DNA from: Amyelois transitella
Taxonomy: Eukaryota > Arthropoda > Insecta > Lepidoptera > Pyralidae
Direction of reading: 5' to 3'
NCBI RefSeq assembly: GCF_032362555.1
Contig: NC_083519.1
Location: 8,139,501-8,203,500, forward strand
Length of the DNA: 64,000 nt
Under the pieces are notes generated by a model. The model did not search any database and was not told where the DNA came from. It saw only the letters and a program-made list of their open reading frames with translations. Numbering within the stretch: the stretch's first letter is position 1; the number at the start of each line of letters is the position of its first letter. Below, piece after piece: positions 23,542-36,100 of this stretch. Position numbers and translations under genes: made by a program.

Positions 23542-26500
23542 TTATTCCGCTATTAAATTGGAGTAATGACGATTGATGACTTTGGAACTAATAATATTGC
23601 CATCTTCGTCGACGTCGCACATTGTAATCTCGACCGCATTCTTATCGTCTTCAGGTTCAAATTTCATTTTCCCCTCGCATTCACTACCGCCATTTTCTTC
23701 GCTATTTTTCAAAGTTATTTCGATACGTTTAGGCGTAGTTTCCGTTGCTTCGGCGATTTCCTACAAATAAAGTATAATGTTTTAGAATCAGTAAAGAGCA
23801 GAGGTTGACTGGCACAAGCATTATTTGACCTAACAATCATAAATTAATACATTATTTCATTTTATACATACATACATATAAACTTGGGATTCTTCTTTTA
23901 GGCGACGAGCTAGCAACCTGTCACTATATCTTAATCTCAATTCTTTCATTAAGCTAAACAGCTGAACGTGGCCTGTCAGTCTTTCAAGACTGCTGGCCCA
24001 GTCTACTCCGCAATTAATAAAGAACTTTTATTAAACAAACACGAGCACAAATTAAAAACTTACAATTACGTTAAAATTAAAATCAATAGGTACAAAACTT
24101 AGTTCACAAAACAGTATAAAAGTACAAATCATCATTGTACATATCAGACAGAGGTATCTAAATAAGAACACAATACCTTGACTTTGAATTCCAAATTGTT
24201 TTGCAACGACTCCTTCGGGCCACTGTATCCGTCCACAATCTTCTCTGAAACGTCTAGAAACTCGTATCTTGTCGTCGTAAGTCTGTACATACCGTCCTCG
24301 CTTATTTGGTATCTGTAAATAAAATCAACTTAAGTTTCTCACCTATCACTCTATTTAATTTGTCAAAAAAATTACAGCTGAATGAGGCCTTTCACTCTTT
24401 TCAAGACTGTTGGCTCTGTCTACACCTCAAGAGATACAGACATGATAATATGAGTCTAACAACAGCGCCATCTAATTAATTTCTGTAGGAGTGGACATGC
24501 AATGTGGTTTCACCGCGTTGAAGTTCCATCGTATCGCGCTAGATGGCGCTATTCAATGTTTTTACCGATTGTTTTATCATATGTGTTTTGATGTACGTAC
24601 TATAAACGTGGAGACGACGAACCCACGCCTATTTTATATTGCCGCCTAATACCGAAAAACCCAAAAAAGTGCATTCAGGCATTTCTTAAATATGTATGTA
24701 TGGAATGAAATTAATCCTTCTAGAAAACAATGAGATAACAAAACTCAAAACTGTGAATACATCAATAAGTTATCGAACTACAGTTTAAAGCTATAAGGGT
24801 TATCTTCCATTACACTAGATTGCATCTGTAAAAATATACATTTCCTTGCATTCCGTGTGATGCGGATCAATTCAAAACTTTGCTATATAGGTATACAAAG
24901 CAACAAACAAAAACTCTGTCTACTCTGTACTGACTACTTAAAGGAATAAAGACGTGATTATATTTATATATATGTAAACTCACCTAAACCTGCTATGTCC
25001 GAAAGGCCACTGCGCACCATGAACTTTAACCAAATGCGTCGTCAGCCTCTCGCCCCTTGAGAAAATCTTCATCGTCTCCTTGGGGCACATGTGACAAGCG
25101 TACTTCTTCGCCACTTTGGGCTTCTTCTTAATTTCCTCTTCGGAATCATCAGACATAGACTCGCTGCCTTTGGCTTTTTTCTCGCGACGTCTCTTGCGTG
25201 TGTGCGTTTCTATGTGCTTCTTTAGGTCCCATTTCATTACTGCCCTGCAATTTTATTACATTATATATTAGTTATATGTATTCGACCGCCTTTATAAAAA
25301 TTTTGGTTCTCAGTTTGATGGACAAACATACATGCATACATGTATGTTTGTCCTAAAAGACGACAAAGGGATAGGCTTATAAACTTGGGATTCTTTTTTA
25401 GGCGATGGGCTAGCAACCTGTCACTATTCGAATCTTAATTCTATCATTAAGCCAAATAGCTGAACGTGGCCATTCATTTCAAGACTGTTGGCTCTGTCTA
25501 CCCCGCAAGGGATATAGACGTGACCATATGTATGTAAGATATAATTAAAAATATGTGTATATGTGGCTTAATTATCAAGTTGCAAAAATGCTTCCGTGAT
25601 TGAAATTAAAAATCATTTAATTTTGACCCTCTAGTCGCTTGTCCCTAATCATGCACCATAGTTGAGGTATTCAGAATGCTATCGTGTTCACACATGATGC
25701 GTCCCAAATTGCGAACTTGGTGTGGGGAGACATTAGTAGTAATTACTTTATCTAAGACATACCAGCCTTTACCTACTAATGTAAAGGGTACTGTGACATT
25801 TCGAGTTGCAAACTGTACCATGTGACCATATATATGTATGTATAAGTAAAGGACTTTGTCTTTTCGATACTATGTATTAGTAAACAGAGGAAACTTTATT
25901 GGTTTATGTACTATAGTATAAGATAATATTAATAGGCAACCATGTAACTGTTTGTTTCCCTAATAAAGATAAAAATAAAAAAATAAAAATAAAAGGACAC
26001 ACGCACTTGTACTCGCAGTGCGGGCAGGCGTGCGTGCGGCCGTGCGCGGCGGGCAGGTGGCGGTAGCGCGCGTGCTGCGCCAGCGCGGCGGCGGACGGCG
26101 CCGACATGTCGCACAGCGCGCACGCGTACGCCGAGATGTGCTGGCGCGCGTGCAGCCGCAGCAGGTACTCGCTGGCGTGCGCCGCGCCGCACACAGAGCA
26201 CGTCAGCGTCGTGTTCGGGCACACGTTCTGGGTGAACAAGTAGTTAATTAATTAATGTTCAAATTCCATTCGAAATAAGAATCTTCAAGTAGGTAATTAA
26301 TGTTCAAATTCCATTCGAAATAAGAATCTTCCAAATTCCATTCGAACTAAGAATCTTCAAGTAGGTAATTAATGTTCAAATTCCATTCGATATAAGAATA
26401 TTCATATTTTCCGTTCCCGTGGGAATTTCGCAAAAATGTTGATGCTCCACTACACTGCTTAAGGAACGCTCGTGCCAAATTTTAGCTTCCTGCATCCGTG

Positions 26501-29500
26501 GGTGCAGTGGTTCCGGGTACACATTCTTTAATTCTCAATCGCTTAGCAACGCAAGAGTTTTGTATATATTGATAATCCTAACTACGCGAGATGGACTGGC
26601 GTGCGACGCGCCGCAATCTGAACATGTTACCCTCTTATGTGGATAGACGTTCTGCGCGAACGATTATATTTCAATTCAACAAAAAAATTTTTTAAATATT
26701 TCCAGATCCGGTGGAAATTTAGATATAACCTCTGTTAGTACTCGCTATGCTTTCTAAGAAAACATTTGATCTAAGTCAAAAGATATCTTTTCAGAAAATG
26801 CTGGGACTGAACGACGACAATTGGCTGGGTCCACTAGTCTTATATTTTAGAGCTAACTCCTTACACTGAAGTCAGCTAAATTTGATAATATACCTAGCTG
26901 GGTTTATTCAAACGATGGGCTAGCAACCTGTGACTATCTGAATCTCAATTCTATCATTAAACCATCTAACTGAATTAGGCTGACTTCTGGTTATGACTCT
27001 TCAAAGGAACTTGATAATTAAATATGTCACCCCTTCATGGGATAAGTCCGCCATTGCAATAACTATTTCTTGTAACTGTATAAATTCCTGTAATATTACA
27101 AACAAACAAACAAAATGTACATATTTAGTTTGTTCAACAAACAGCAGGTACCTGTCTTCTCAGATGATCGCACAGTTTCCTATTGCACGCGAAGTGTTGC
27201 CCGCAGTGGAAGCACGCTATAAGCCTCTCGCCCGTGTGTGAACGTACATGCAGAAGCAGTGTTGGTCTACGAGGAAACGTCGCACCGCACCCCGCCCACG
27301 AGCAAAGCAAGTTCTCTGAGTAACGGATGTGTATGCATAGAACATGGTCGAAAAGTGCCTGAAAAAAATAATTTTGTGTCAACTTCAAAATAAACTTTAG
27401 GGCGTCGACGGTGGTCAAAGTTGAACAAGAAAGTGTTTGTATTAAATCCCCTCAGGCCCTGTATCAAATAACTCTGACCTTGTAGCGCATCACTCTTTTT
27501 GGAGTTAAATACATTAGTACTAACCCATGTTCTTACTTCTTACTATGAAACAAGAACTTTGTAACAAAACCTGATCATTCAGGAAACTGTATGTTCCTTG
27601 GCAGAGGTCACATTGCTCTCTGTGCCGTGTGGTTCCCAGGCACCCAAAAAAGAAAAGTCCTACTCCATGTATTTCCCACGAATGTAGTAAATGGTGACTA
27701 AGGTCTACGCTTACAAACTTGGGATTCTTCTTTTAGGCGATGGGCTAGCAACCTGTCACTTTTTGAATCTCAATTCTAACAATAAGCCTATTTGCTGAAC
27801 ATGACCTATCAGTCTTTCAAGACTGCTGGCTCTGTCCACCATACAAGGGACATAGACGTAATCATATTATATTATTTAAGTTTAGACCACCGACACTCTT
27901 CTATCCAAAGCTCAGCAGTTGCTTCTTTGTAGACTTAATAAAAGCTTGAAAAGTAGAAGACCCACCTGTATAGAGTCAAAAGATTCCTTACACCCAAACC
28001 ACAAGCAAGTATGTGGGCATTTCAATGGAGGAAGTTGATTTCGTTTTGTGGAATCTTTACGACATCGCACTAACTTCAATGTCGCCCGCGCGTTGAAACC
28101 TATAGCCATCAAGCGGGCATGATAGGCGTGGTAGTTAAGATGTCTGACCATCTCTTGGAAGTCCGAGGTTTTGTGCCCACAAATGTCCCACAGGCAAACA
28201 TATTCCACTGAAATTTAAAATATTTCTTTAACTATGAAATAATAACAAATGAAAACATTTAGATTGCTAACAAAATTAAATGAATCTTCTACACCAATTT
28301 AAATGAGCAGAGTTTTTTATTTGAGAATTGTGTGCTTTACTCCAATATTTTACAATCAAATTTCGAATGGACTGAGGAATTTGTTTGTTTCAGACACATT
28401 CAGTTAGGGATGATGAGGCAAATAATCATAAAACATTTTTTTTTATTATTTACTTGCGAAAATTGATTGGTCCCACAATGCCAATTTGAGATATTTAGTT
28501 AGATAGTACTTTTCTAGGCATAAAATAATCCTTGAAAAAAGACAGTTCCTATGAAACAAATATTGATTTCCTGGAATTCCTGTGTGTAGTGAAATTTTGG
28601 AGATATTATATCGCTTTATGGGTGGAGCTGTCAGCATTTTAAAGTAATGATGAAATAAATTAATAAATAAGCATTTATTCAGATTATCATTACAATTCTT
28701 AAATTCCATTCCATAATTTGTGTTTTTGTGCATATTCTTCTGATAATCTGTTTGCCAGTTGGCAAAGACCTCCTCAAACTTTTCCATTCCTGTCTTTCTC
28801 CTGCCACTCTACCCCATGTCTTACCAGCACCCTGTCTTATAACATCATCCCATTGCTCTTGTGGCCTTCCTCTGAGTAATGAGAAATACACAATATATTA
28901 ATGCCCAGTTTCATAACTTCTGCAGATGTCATTGTTATCCCATGTTAAATAAAATTGTACTTGTTTCCATATAAAATATTTTTAATTTTTTTTTCAGGGT
29001 GTAAATTTGCAACAAATAAAAACTTACCACATTCTTCTTTGCCAATCACATGTAAATCTGATGTATGTTTACGCACATGAGATTGAAAGTGGTCATAATT
29101 ATCAAAGACACTACGGCAGGACTGCCACTCGCATTCATAACGCAAGTTTTCAACTCGCAGCTTCTTTAATGGCTGGAAATTAACAATGATAAAAAAAAAC
29201 AATAGAGACAAACTGAAAATCCCCTTCATATTTAAAAATAGAAGAAACCTTGGGTAATGGGTCATAGAGATGCATCTTATCTTCTCTTTCTCTCTGGTCA
29301 AAGAGTTAGACAAAGATCACAGCTAGATCATATGACTTGTAAACATTTTGTGATTAACACCATTGATGGCCACTCCATCTCACTTTTGAATTTTGTTCAC
29401 CACTGTTGTGCCACACAGGCCATTAAAGAAATTAAATATGTTATGTTTATGTCATAAACTTAACTAAGGATCTTCTCCAAAGAGGTGAGGATGTAAACAG

Positions 29501-29819
29501 AACTAATGCCAGAAGGAAGAAGATAGTCCATAACCTACTTAAGTAGTTGAGTAGGTATAATACAAACCACAACTTTAGGCTCCACTACAGATTCCTCAAC
29601 TCCAGTGGGTACAGTGGCATTATCATCAGCAGCAGATAGCAAAAACTTTTTACGATCAGCATTCGTCCTTATAATAAACTCTATATCATTTTTATTAGGC
29701 ACAGTTTTTGACTCGAGATTGTTTTGATTTTGAAGCCAGTCCATGCAACGCACGAGTCGAAGTTTTTGATCATGATCCTTTATTTTCAGTTTTACGTCGC
29801 CTTCCGATTTTCCCTCCAT
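23542..29819 (-). CDS. HINFP: HINFP-like histone H4 transcription factor, C2H2 zinc fingers
   Basis: Eight exons join in frame: 29819-29568, 29172-29028, 28207-27966, 27358-27152, 26227-26007, 25244-24984, 24312-24177 and 23760-23542 (560 residues). Finger order and linkers follow vertebrate HINFP/MIZF: CEWQSC...H...H, CLWDICG...HLNYHAYH, CLWFGC, CSWAGCGATF...HVRSHTGE, CFHCGQHFACN...DHLRRQ, CSVCG...HARQH, CALCDMSAP...RYRH, CPHCEYK. The last finger ends in KVHGAQWPFGHSRFRY, followed by the conserved EDGMYRLTTTRYEF. The family binds the histone H4 promoter and promotes S-phase H4 transcription in the nucleus. The first ATG (MEGKSEGD) was chosen because upstream frame codons lack an ATG. Exon 5 is very GC-rich compared with its neighbours. 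An AATAAA overlaps the stop codon. It is head-to-head with PRPS. Confidence 0.93.
23865..24010 (-). repeat. Repeat A fragment in HINFP intron 7
   Basis: Reverse-oriented copy whose body ('aacttgggattcttctttta', 'gctagcaacctgtcactata') directly abuts a (CATA)n stretch on its left, so it appears rearranged. Confidence 0.6.
24360..24455 (-). repeat. Repeat A fragment in HINFP intron 6
   Basis: Short reverse piece: 'ttcaagactgttggctctgt', then 'caagagatacagacatgata'. To its right, 24462-24550 is flanked by 'gcgccatcta' and its complement 'tagatggcgc', a possible tiny inverted-repeat element. Confidence 0.5.
25355..25535 (-). repeat. Repeat A copy in HINFP intron 5
   Basis: Reverse-oriented: 'gacgacaaagggataggctt' through 'ccgcaagggatatagacgtg' to a short (TATG) tail. 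Confidence 0.7.
26249..26403 (+). repeat. 45-bp minisatellite next to HINFP exon 5
   Basis: Four units, two complete or nearly so and two truncated, start at 26249, 26294, 26333 and 26366. Each carries 'gttcaaattccattcga' and 'taagaatcttcaagtagg'. The array begins only 22 bp upstream of the exon 5 acceptor on the minus strand, so it lies in intron 4. Confidence 0.75.
26905..27870 (-). repeat. Repeat A copies flanking HINFP exon 4
   Basis: A truncated reverse copy at about 26905-26985 ('cgatgggctagcaacctgtg') and a near-complete reverse copy at about 27600-27870 starting 'gtgccgtgtggttcccaggc'. Exon 4 (27152-27358) lies between them and is not part of the repeat. Confidence 0.65.
28640..28895 (-). 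repeat. LINE reverse-transcriptase C-terminal fragment
   Basis: On the minus strand one frame reads RGRPQEQWDDVIRQGAGKTW then GRVAGERQEWKSL, and after a frameshift EEVFANWQTDYQKNMHKN. This is the C-terminal tail seen in many insect LINE ORF2 proteins. It is frameshifted and truncated, inside HINFP intron 2. Confidence 0.65.
29460..29525 (+). repeat. SINE C scrap in HINFP intron 1
   Basis: Contains 'ggatcttctccaaagaggtg' and 'aggatgtaaacagaactaat', the 3' body of SINE C. Confidence 0.5.
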
Positions 29820-31046
29820 GAGAAGTCTAAAGGAACACTGAACACAGCTGATAAAGTTCTTGTTAAGCAAATAGGTAACGAAAGGGTAACCATATAATCT
29901 TCACTTATATAAAACGTGTTAGTTCAGCTCCAGTCCAGGTTAATTTTATGTTGACGAAGGAACCACAGCTGTTAGCACAAAACAACAATGTTTTGTGACC
30001 AAATACCAAAAAAAAACATAAAGTGACGTTGACGTAAGAATTTTTCTGTTGTGTTGTTGTTTCAGGGATCTGAAACCCACATGGCATACATCCATTGTTT
30101 ATAGTTTCTTTAAGTCATTGATTTTTGAGCATTATAATTATAATACTTTAATACACTTTTGTTTGTATTTTATTTTTGTAAATAAAATATTCATTAATAA
30201 AAGAAATGTTTATGAAATTACATATTTAGTGTAAGTAAAAAAATCAGTGCCGTGATTAAATTTAAAGATTTAAAGAAAATATTTTACGTACACAGAAACT
30301 TAACCAATAAATAATAACAATATAGTTACACGATAGTACTCATAGCCAACCTTCTAAATAACGACAATACGCTTACTACATAATTATTAGCATTAAGCGA
30401 CATTGATAACACTTTGTGGTTTATTCTACCAAGATTCAGTACCTGAAGGTTCCCCTTCAAAGATTGCGGAGGTCGAACGGTAATACTTTGAGAATATCAT
30501 GATTTGCTCATATGATGTTAATATAAATGAAACATAGTCTACGGGTCTTAGGACAGTAGGCGGTTTTATGACACTTTTAAAGTGTCATAAAACCGCCTAC
30601 GTCGATATGTTGCATGCGACTGAGCAAGTGTTCGTTTTTCAGACTATATAGTGTAAATAGCGAGCAGTCTAGTTAGACTCTCAGACAGTCTTAGGTATCG
30701 CTTGCTGAAAAACAAAAAGTTTGCTGAAAAATGAATAGTGTGTAAGGGGTCTGAGTAATTTGACGTTTTAATTTGCTTGTTTGTCAACGTCAAGTCAATT
30801 TTATTTTAAAAACGTGCGTGCAAGGTCAGGCGCGTCCTCGTTGAAAAAGACCGTGAATTTGTGGTGATATTGATAGGTACGTATCGTATTGTACGTATTT
30901 AAAAACACAGCATCACTTGTACGGCTTGTATCCACGTTGTCGCGACTGTATCTCTTATCGCTATTTGAAAATTATAAGTAGTTTATAATTACAGCACAGT
31001 TATCGCGTGACGGTCGAGAGGTCGTATCGTGTGAGCTCTTGTGCGA
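29820..31046. promoter_or_regulatory. Divergent promoter interval between HINFP and PRPS
   Basis: About 1.2 kb separates the two divergent start codons and should hold both promoters and 5' UTRs. No recognised repeat dominates it. It contains a near-perfect 45-bp palindrome (30556-30600). A 'tttataattacag' at 30982-30994 could be a 5' UTR splice acceptor for PRPS. No TATA box could be assigned with confidence. Confidence 0.45.
30556..30600. repeat. 45-bp palindrome (22-bp perfect arms, 1-nt centre)
   Basis: The left arm begins GTAGGCGGTTTTATGACACT and the right arm is its exact complement, with a single T between the arms. It lies 447 bp upstream of the first PRPS ATG. It could extrude as a cruciform or be the core of a very small foldback element. 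Confidence 0.85.
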
Positions 31047-32075
31047 ATGAAATCAACAGTAACACTAGAGAAAGTAGTGAATAAATTAGACAATCCTGCT
31101 CTACCTTTAACCACCAGGATGCCAAATATCAAAGTTTTCAGCGGTAGCTCGCACCCAGACCTCGCGCAAAAAATTGTTGATCGCCTCGGCATCGACTTGG
31201 GCAAAGTGGTGACAAAAAAATTTAGCAACATGGAAACATGTGTTGAAATCGGCGAGTCCGTACGTGGGGAAGATGTTTATATTGTGCAGAGCGGCAGTGG
31301 TGAGATCAATGACAATTTGATGGAGCTCCTAATCATGATTAATGCTTGCAAAATTGCGTCGGCGTCTCGGGTTACAGCTGTTATTCCTTGCTTCCCGTAT
31401 GCCCGACAAGACAAAAAGGATAAGAGTCGAGCCCCAATCACTGCGAAGCTTGTCGCCAATATATTATCAGTCTCTGGTGCAGATCATATCATCACTATGG
31501 ATCTTCATGCTTCACAAATTCAAGGATTCTTTGACATTCCTGTGGATAACCTCTTTGCTGAGCCGGCTGTATTGAAATGGATTAAAGAGAACATTCCTGA
31601 CTGGAAAACTAGCATAGTTGTATCTCCTGATGCTGGTGGTGCCAAGAGAGTTACTTCTATTGCTGATAGACTCAATGTGGAGTTTGCTTTGATTCACAAA
31701 GAAAGGAAAAAGGCTAATGAAGTCGCATCTATGGTTTTGGTGGGTGATGTAAAGGACCGCACTGCCATTTTAGTAGATGATATGGCTGATACTTGCGGCA
31801 CAATCTGCCATGCTGCCGAAAAGCTTATAGAAGCTGGTGCTATAAAAGTCTATGCTATATTAACTCATGGTATTTTCTCTGGACCGGCAATATCAAGGAT
31901 CAACAATGCGTGTTTGGAGGCTGTGGTTGTTACAAACACAATACCTCAAGAAAGGCACATGCAGGAATGTCCTAAAATTCAGTGCATTGATGTGTCTATG
32001 ATGTTAGCTGAAGCTGTAAGGCGTACCCACAATGGCGAGTCAGTCTCGTACCTATTCTCTAATGTTCCATATTAG
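31047..32075 (+). CDS. Prps: Ribose-phosphate pyrophosphokinase (PRPP synthetase)
   Basis: It transfers pyrophosphate from ATP to ribose 5-phosphate, making PRPP for purine, pyrimidine and NAD synthesis in the cytosol. A single uninterrupted frame encodes 342 residues. From the internal Met 25 ([12 protein letters not shown], codon at 31119) the length is 318, the usual animal PRPS1/2 length, so either ATG could be used; the first adds 24 residues without recognised targeting features. Signature segments are [20 protein letters not shown], the flexible-loop/ATP region [19 protein letters not shown], the Mg-binding [18 protein letters not shown], and the PRPP loop [12 protein letters not shown] near residue 245. 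No part appears damaged. The lack of coding introns contrasts with the neighbouring genes. Confidence 0.95.
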   Translation: MKSTVTLEKVVNKLDNPALPLTTRMPNIKVFSGSSHPDLAQKIVDRLGIDLGKVVTKKFSNMETCVEIGESVRGEDVYIVQSGSGEINDNLMELLIMINACKIASASRVTAVIPCFPYARQDKKDKSRAPITAKLVANILSVSGADHIITMDLHASQIQGFFDIPVDNLFAEPAVLKWIKENIPDWKTSIVVSPDAGGAKRVTSIADRLNVEFALIHKERKKANEVASMVLVGDVKDRTAILVDDMADTCGTICHAAEKLIEAGAIKVYAILTHGIFSGPAISRINNACLEAVVVTNTIPQERHMQECPKIQCIDVSMMLAEAVRRTHNGESVSYLFSNVPY

Positions 32076-33134
32076 TTTTACGTATTTTAAGGTTAGGTCT
32101 TGTAGGTTCTTGCAACATTTTGAAAATTCTTATCAAAACTAAATTTTTTTATTTTTATTAACATTTAAAAGAGTTAATGAGATTTACGTTAACTGGTGAT
32201 ATTTTGTTGGAAGCCTAGAGAGTTGATATTGAATGTTTTAGTTTAGATTTAGTTTTAAATTTGTTGAATAGTGGCCTAAAGCTATTCTGACTGGTAAAAT
32301 CTCATATATTGGCAATTATACCCTTTGATCATGAGACAGTCATATTTGACTGAGCAACTGTTGTTTTTTTATTATTATTCATATCTAAAGGGTCATTGGT
32401 TAATTCGATAAGTTCAGTAACTCTTTAAGATATTGAGTTACTTAAACAACATGTAGTACATTCATAGTCATCAATAAAGTACCAATCAGGAAAATGCATT
32501 TACTCTGGCAGTATATTTTATAATTTTTTCCATTATTCATTGTAACAGTTGCTGTAATGGATTTTTAAGAATGAATTTTAGTTGATAATCATAAAAGACA
32601 AGATATCTTAAATGCCATACTTTTGTTTGTTTCATCACTTGAGAAAAGATTGTAGGTCAATTTTAATCTTCAATACTGATGTACCTAATTGTTTTATTTT
32701 ACTCCATCTATTATTGGGAATGCTGATTCTCTGGATCAAAAAGTAAAGTACTTATGTATTTTTGTCTTGTAATTAAGTTTTTTTTTTTTCACTAGTGATG
32801 AAAGAAGCTCTTTTAATATTTTTTTTGGCATAACATAGTTTAATTTTTATAGTTTTAGAGTCAATTGATGACATTTATTTTTTGTATCATGAATAGATGT
32901 AGGTATATTGCATATGTTGTGGCCTTTATATTTCCCCACAGGGAAGTAAATTTCAAAATTGTATATTATGCTTAAATTCTTCAATATTAAACTTTGATAA
33001 ATTTATCCAATGTATAAATTCGCAATCGTGTTATTTTTATTGGCAATCGACGTCTTATAAGATCAAAATTATTTCCTTAATTGATGAACTAACTATATAT
33101 GTATATTTGGTCTGTATACCTACTTTTAAGCATT

Positions 33135-33140
33135 AATAAA
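33135..33140 (+). promoter_or_regulatory. Candidate polyadenylation signal of PRPS
   Basis: AATAAA about 1.06 kb after the stop codon, after an AT-rich stretch with no repeats that would suit a long 3' UTR. Earlier AATAAA-like sites (for example near 32474) also exist. Confidence 0.35.
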
Positions 33141-36100
33141 AAATTCTTCATATTCACACATCTTATTTTTATTTAAGAAGCTATAAACTTTTTTTTATCT
33201 CATTCAATACACATTTAGTAGGGTCCTGAAACATATTCTGTGTTTGCATAAGATGAAGCGAGAGAAGTAGGTATGCAGGGATCGTGGTAAGCTGACATAT
33301 GTAGTCTATCTTATCGCAGCGGGAAGGTGGTGTGATCGTAGAAATCAATTAATAATCTTCCCCCTAGCTTTAAGTCTCGATTGTATACTCGCCACCGTGG
33401 AGAGGAGCCCGGGGTATGCTTTTGACCATGGATCCTGGATTGGGGGAGTCGGAGTTTTTACACGAAGCGACTTCCGTCTGACATCCGCAACCTTTGCAGG
33501 GGAATCCAACCCGTATTGGATCGATCATGGTTAAACATCCAGTTGTTTGAATGCGCAGGTTTCCTTACGATGTTTTTCCTCACCGTAAGAGCATCAGTTA
33601 GTATTCAAACTAATGTACAGAACTTCGAAAATAGTCATTGGTATGGTAATGGCCGAGGTGGGATTCGAACCTGTCCCCTTTTTGCGCTACACGCATTTTA
33701 ACTGTGCACCTTACCGATTCGGCTACCGACGCTCTAGAAATCGATATTAGTCTTATATGGTCTTGTGATCGTTGCCTATATGAGATCTCCCTTCACGATA
33801 TACCTGTAATAGGTACAAGACACATACGCCATTAAAACTTCACATGTTGGCTATGCAGAAATTTCGGAATAATTCTGAGCTTGGTGGAACCCGGGTTCGA
33901 CTGCCCACTATGCAGGAGAGGAGTGTAGGTACCTATTGCAATACAATCAATTTAACGTGTGAAACGCGTTGGCACAGACTCATGAGCCAGGAAATGTGGG
34001 ACTCAGTACAGGTAGGTATATATCTTTCACAATCACCATCTTCCATGAGGTAATCCCGGTAGCGAATCAAAAAGGGGGTAAGTCAGGTTGTAGGTACACG
34101 AATCGATGCGACTCCTGAATGTGCATGTTTCTTCACGATATTTTTCCTCAAAATAGAGCATCGATAAACAATCGAACTGAAAAATTGGCATTGGTACTTA
34201 ATGGCTGCGGAAGGATTACCGATGCTTATTAATTTTTTTTTCGATATAAGTAGGTACTTAGATGTACAAATATTTTACATAGTTACAGTTTTTTTATGCT
34301 CAATAGGTACCTACTTACAGATAAAAAGCTGTTTGTTCAAGCTCGCGCGACAATCTTAACGGCACATTTTTTTTGGCTAAGTGCCCACAACCTATAGTGT
34401 TATCTGTACAATTGAAGATTTTTCATGTAACTTGTTGATATACAGACAGTAGATATAAATAGAATGGAAGTATTTATATTAGGTAAAACAAATAATGTTA
34501 CGCTTTTATTTGGTTTAAACACGTGCAAGCGTTGCATAATACCTATAGTTTTATCATTAGTCCTAATCGATTTTCATAAAAGGTTAGGCTATCGAAATTT
34601 TCAAAGCTATTGCCTGGAGTTCTTCTTTCGCCGCAGCAATTTATTCGATTATTTTCTTGTGGAAGTATCGAACTAATTAAAAGGACCAAGTTTAGTTACT
34701 TTTTTTATACATACCTACCTATTCGGATCGGATTTCTATACCTACGTGACGATAGATTAATTGATGAGCGTAAGGGACGCGAAAAATATATAGACTCAAA
34801 GCAAGTGATACCGTCTCTGCCAAACTCTGTAAAACAAAAACAGGCGCAATAGAATATTTGTAGAAAATCTTTAATTTTGTAGGTAAGTATCCGCTGTAGA
34901 ATCTGATTCTACTGAGAAATTGGCATTTCCTTTTGCAATATAATTAGGTAGGTAGCATAGAAATTTGAACCCCGTGAACGTTAGAGTTATCGCTATGCTG
35001 AAAGGATCAGATTACCTGCCTATTGAAGTCCTCAACTTAGGAATTTCTTCAAATCTTGAAGGGGACTTGTCTTATAATTTAAGATTTAAAATAAAGGAAA
35101 TATTCTTAGTTATTAGAAGGTAGGTATTTTGCCTTTTTTAAAATTTAAGAGATTTTTTACCTTAGCCAAGAAAATAGAATGGAGTAAGTACCTACCTAAA
35201 AAAGATAAATAGCTAGGTATTTATTGGCAGAATTCTCAATAAATAAATAAATACGGGACAAATTACACAGATTGAGTTAGCCTCGAAGTAACTTCGAGAC
35301 TTGTGTTACGAGTACAATCTCCATAGTTACATCATATCAATTTGTATCAGCTAAAACTTGACCCTTAATGTCGACGGAGCAATGATGTAAATTGTTTGTT
35401 AATAAATTGTAAAGTGCTCTCATCTACATCTGCGGTGCTCTCATTGAGTTCGATCTTCTTCGTCATTGCAAATAAATTTCTTATTTAGACGAACTTAGAC
35501 TAACGAAATGAAATTGAAACGTCCTGGTGAAAGGCGAGCTTGCATGCAGAGTGATGAATGTCGAGGAACTGGCCTGTTCAATGTTAGTTGCAACTGCCGT
35601 TAGTATGATTAAGGGCCTGGGGCCGCTTTCCGATTTTTCTCTCCGCTTTGTCCAGTTTGCTATTTCTTCATATCAAAACAGACAGGAGTCGTTTCTTGCA
35701 AAACTACCTAGTTATTGTAGTTTCTCATTTCAGTTAGGTACCCTCTTGAAGAGGGCAAATTATTAGGGAGCATTTAAAAATAATCTAGGTACAGAAAATC
35801 AAAAGGTTTTTTAATTGGCAATTTTAAAGTGCAAAATATACAATGAATCAATTAAGCATTACTACTAGGTTTGTTGTCTAGCTCATGTGGCGCCATTAGG
35901 TCGAAACAAATAACCAAGTTAGGGTATGGTTATATGAAAATTTATCTTAACGACTCCCACCATCCATGCTCTTAAGAGGTGTGTCCATAATTTTTCTCCA
36001 CAAATTTTAATTACGTTAAGACTACAAATACCAAGAAACTAAGTATATTTATCGTTATGTGTAATGGGTTATCACCCGTGTTCGACCCCCTATACATATT

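Noticed and set aside
25929-26251. Arg/Ala-rich frames overlapping HINFP exon 5
   Set aside because: They are alternate frames opened by high GC. Only the frame with CxxC...HxxxH fingers joins in phase with the neighbouring exons.
26249-26403. CRISPR-like array
   Set aside because: The direct repeats have no unique spacers, the units are contiguous, and the genome is eukaryotic. It is a minisatellite.
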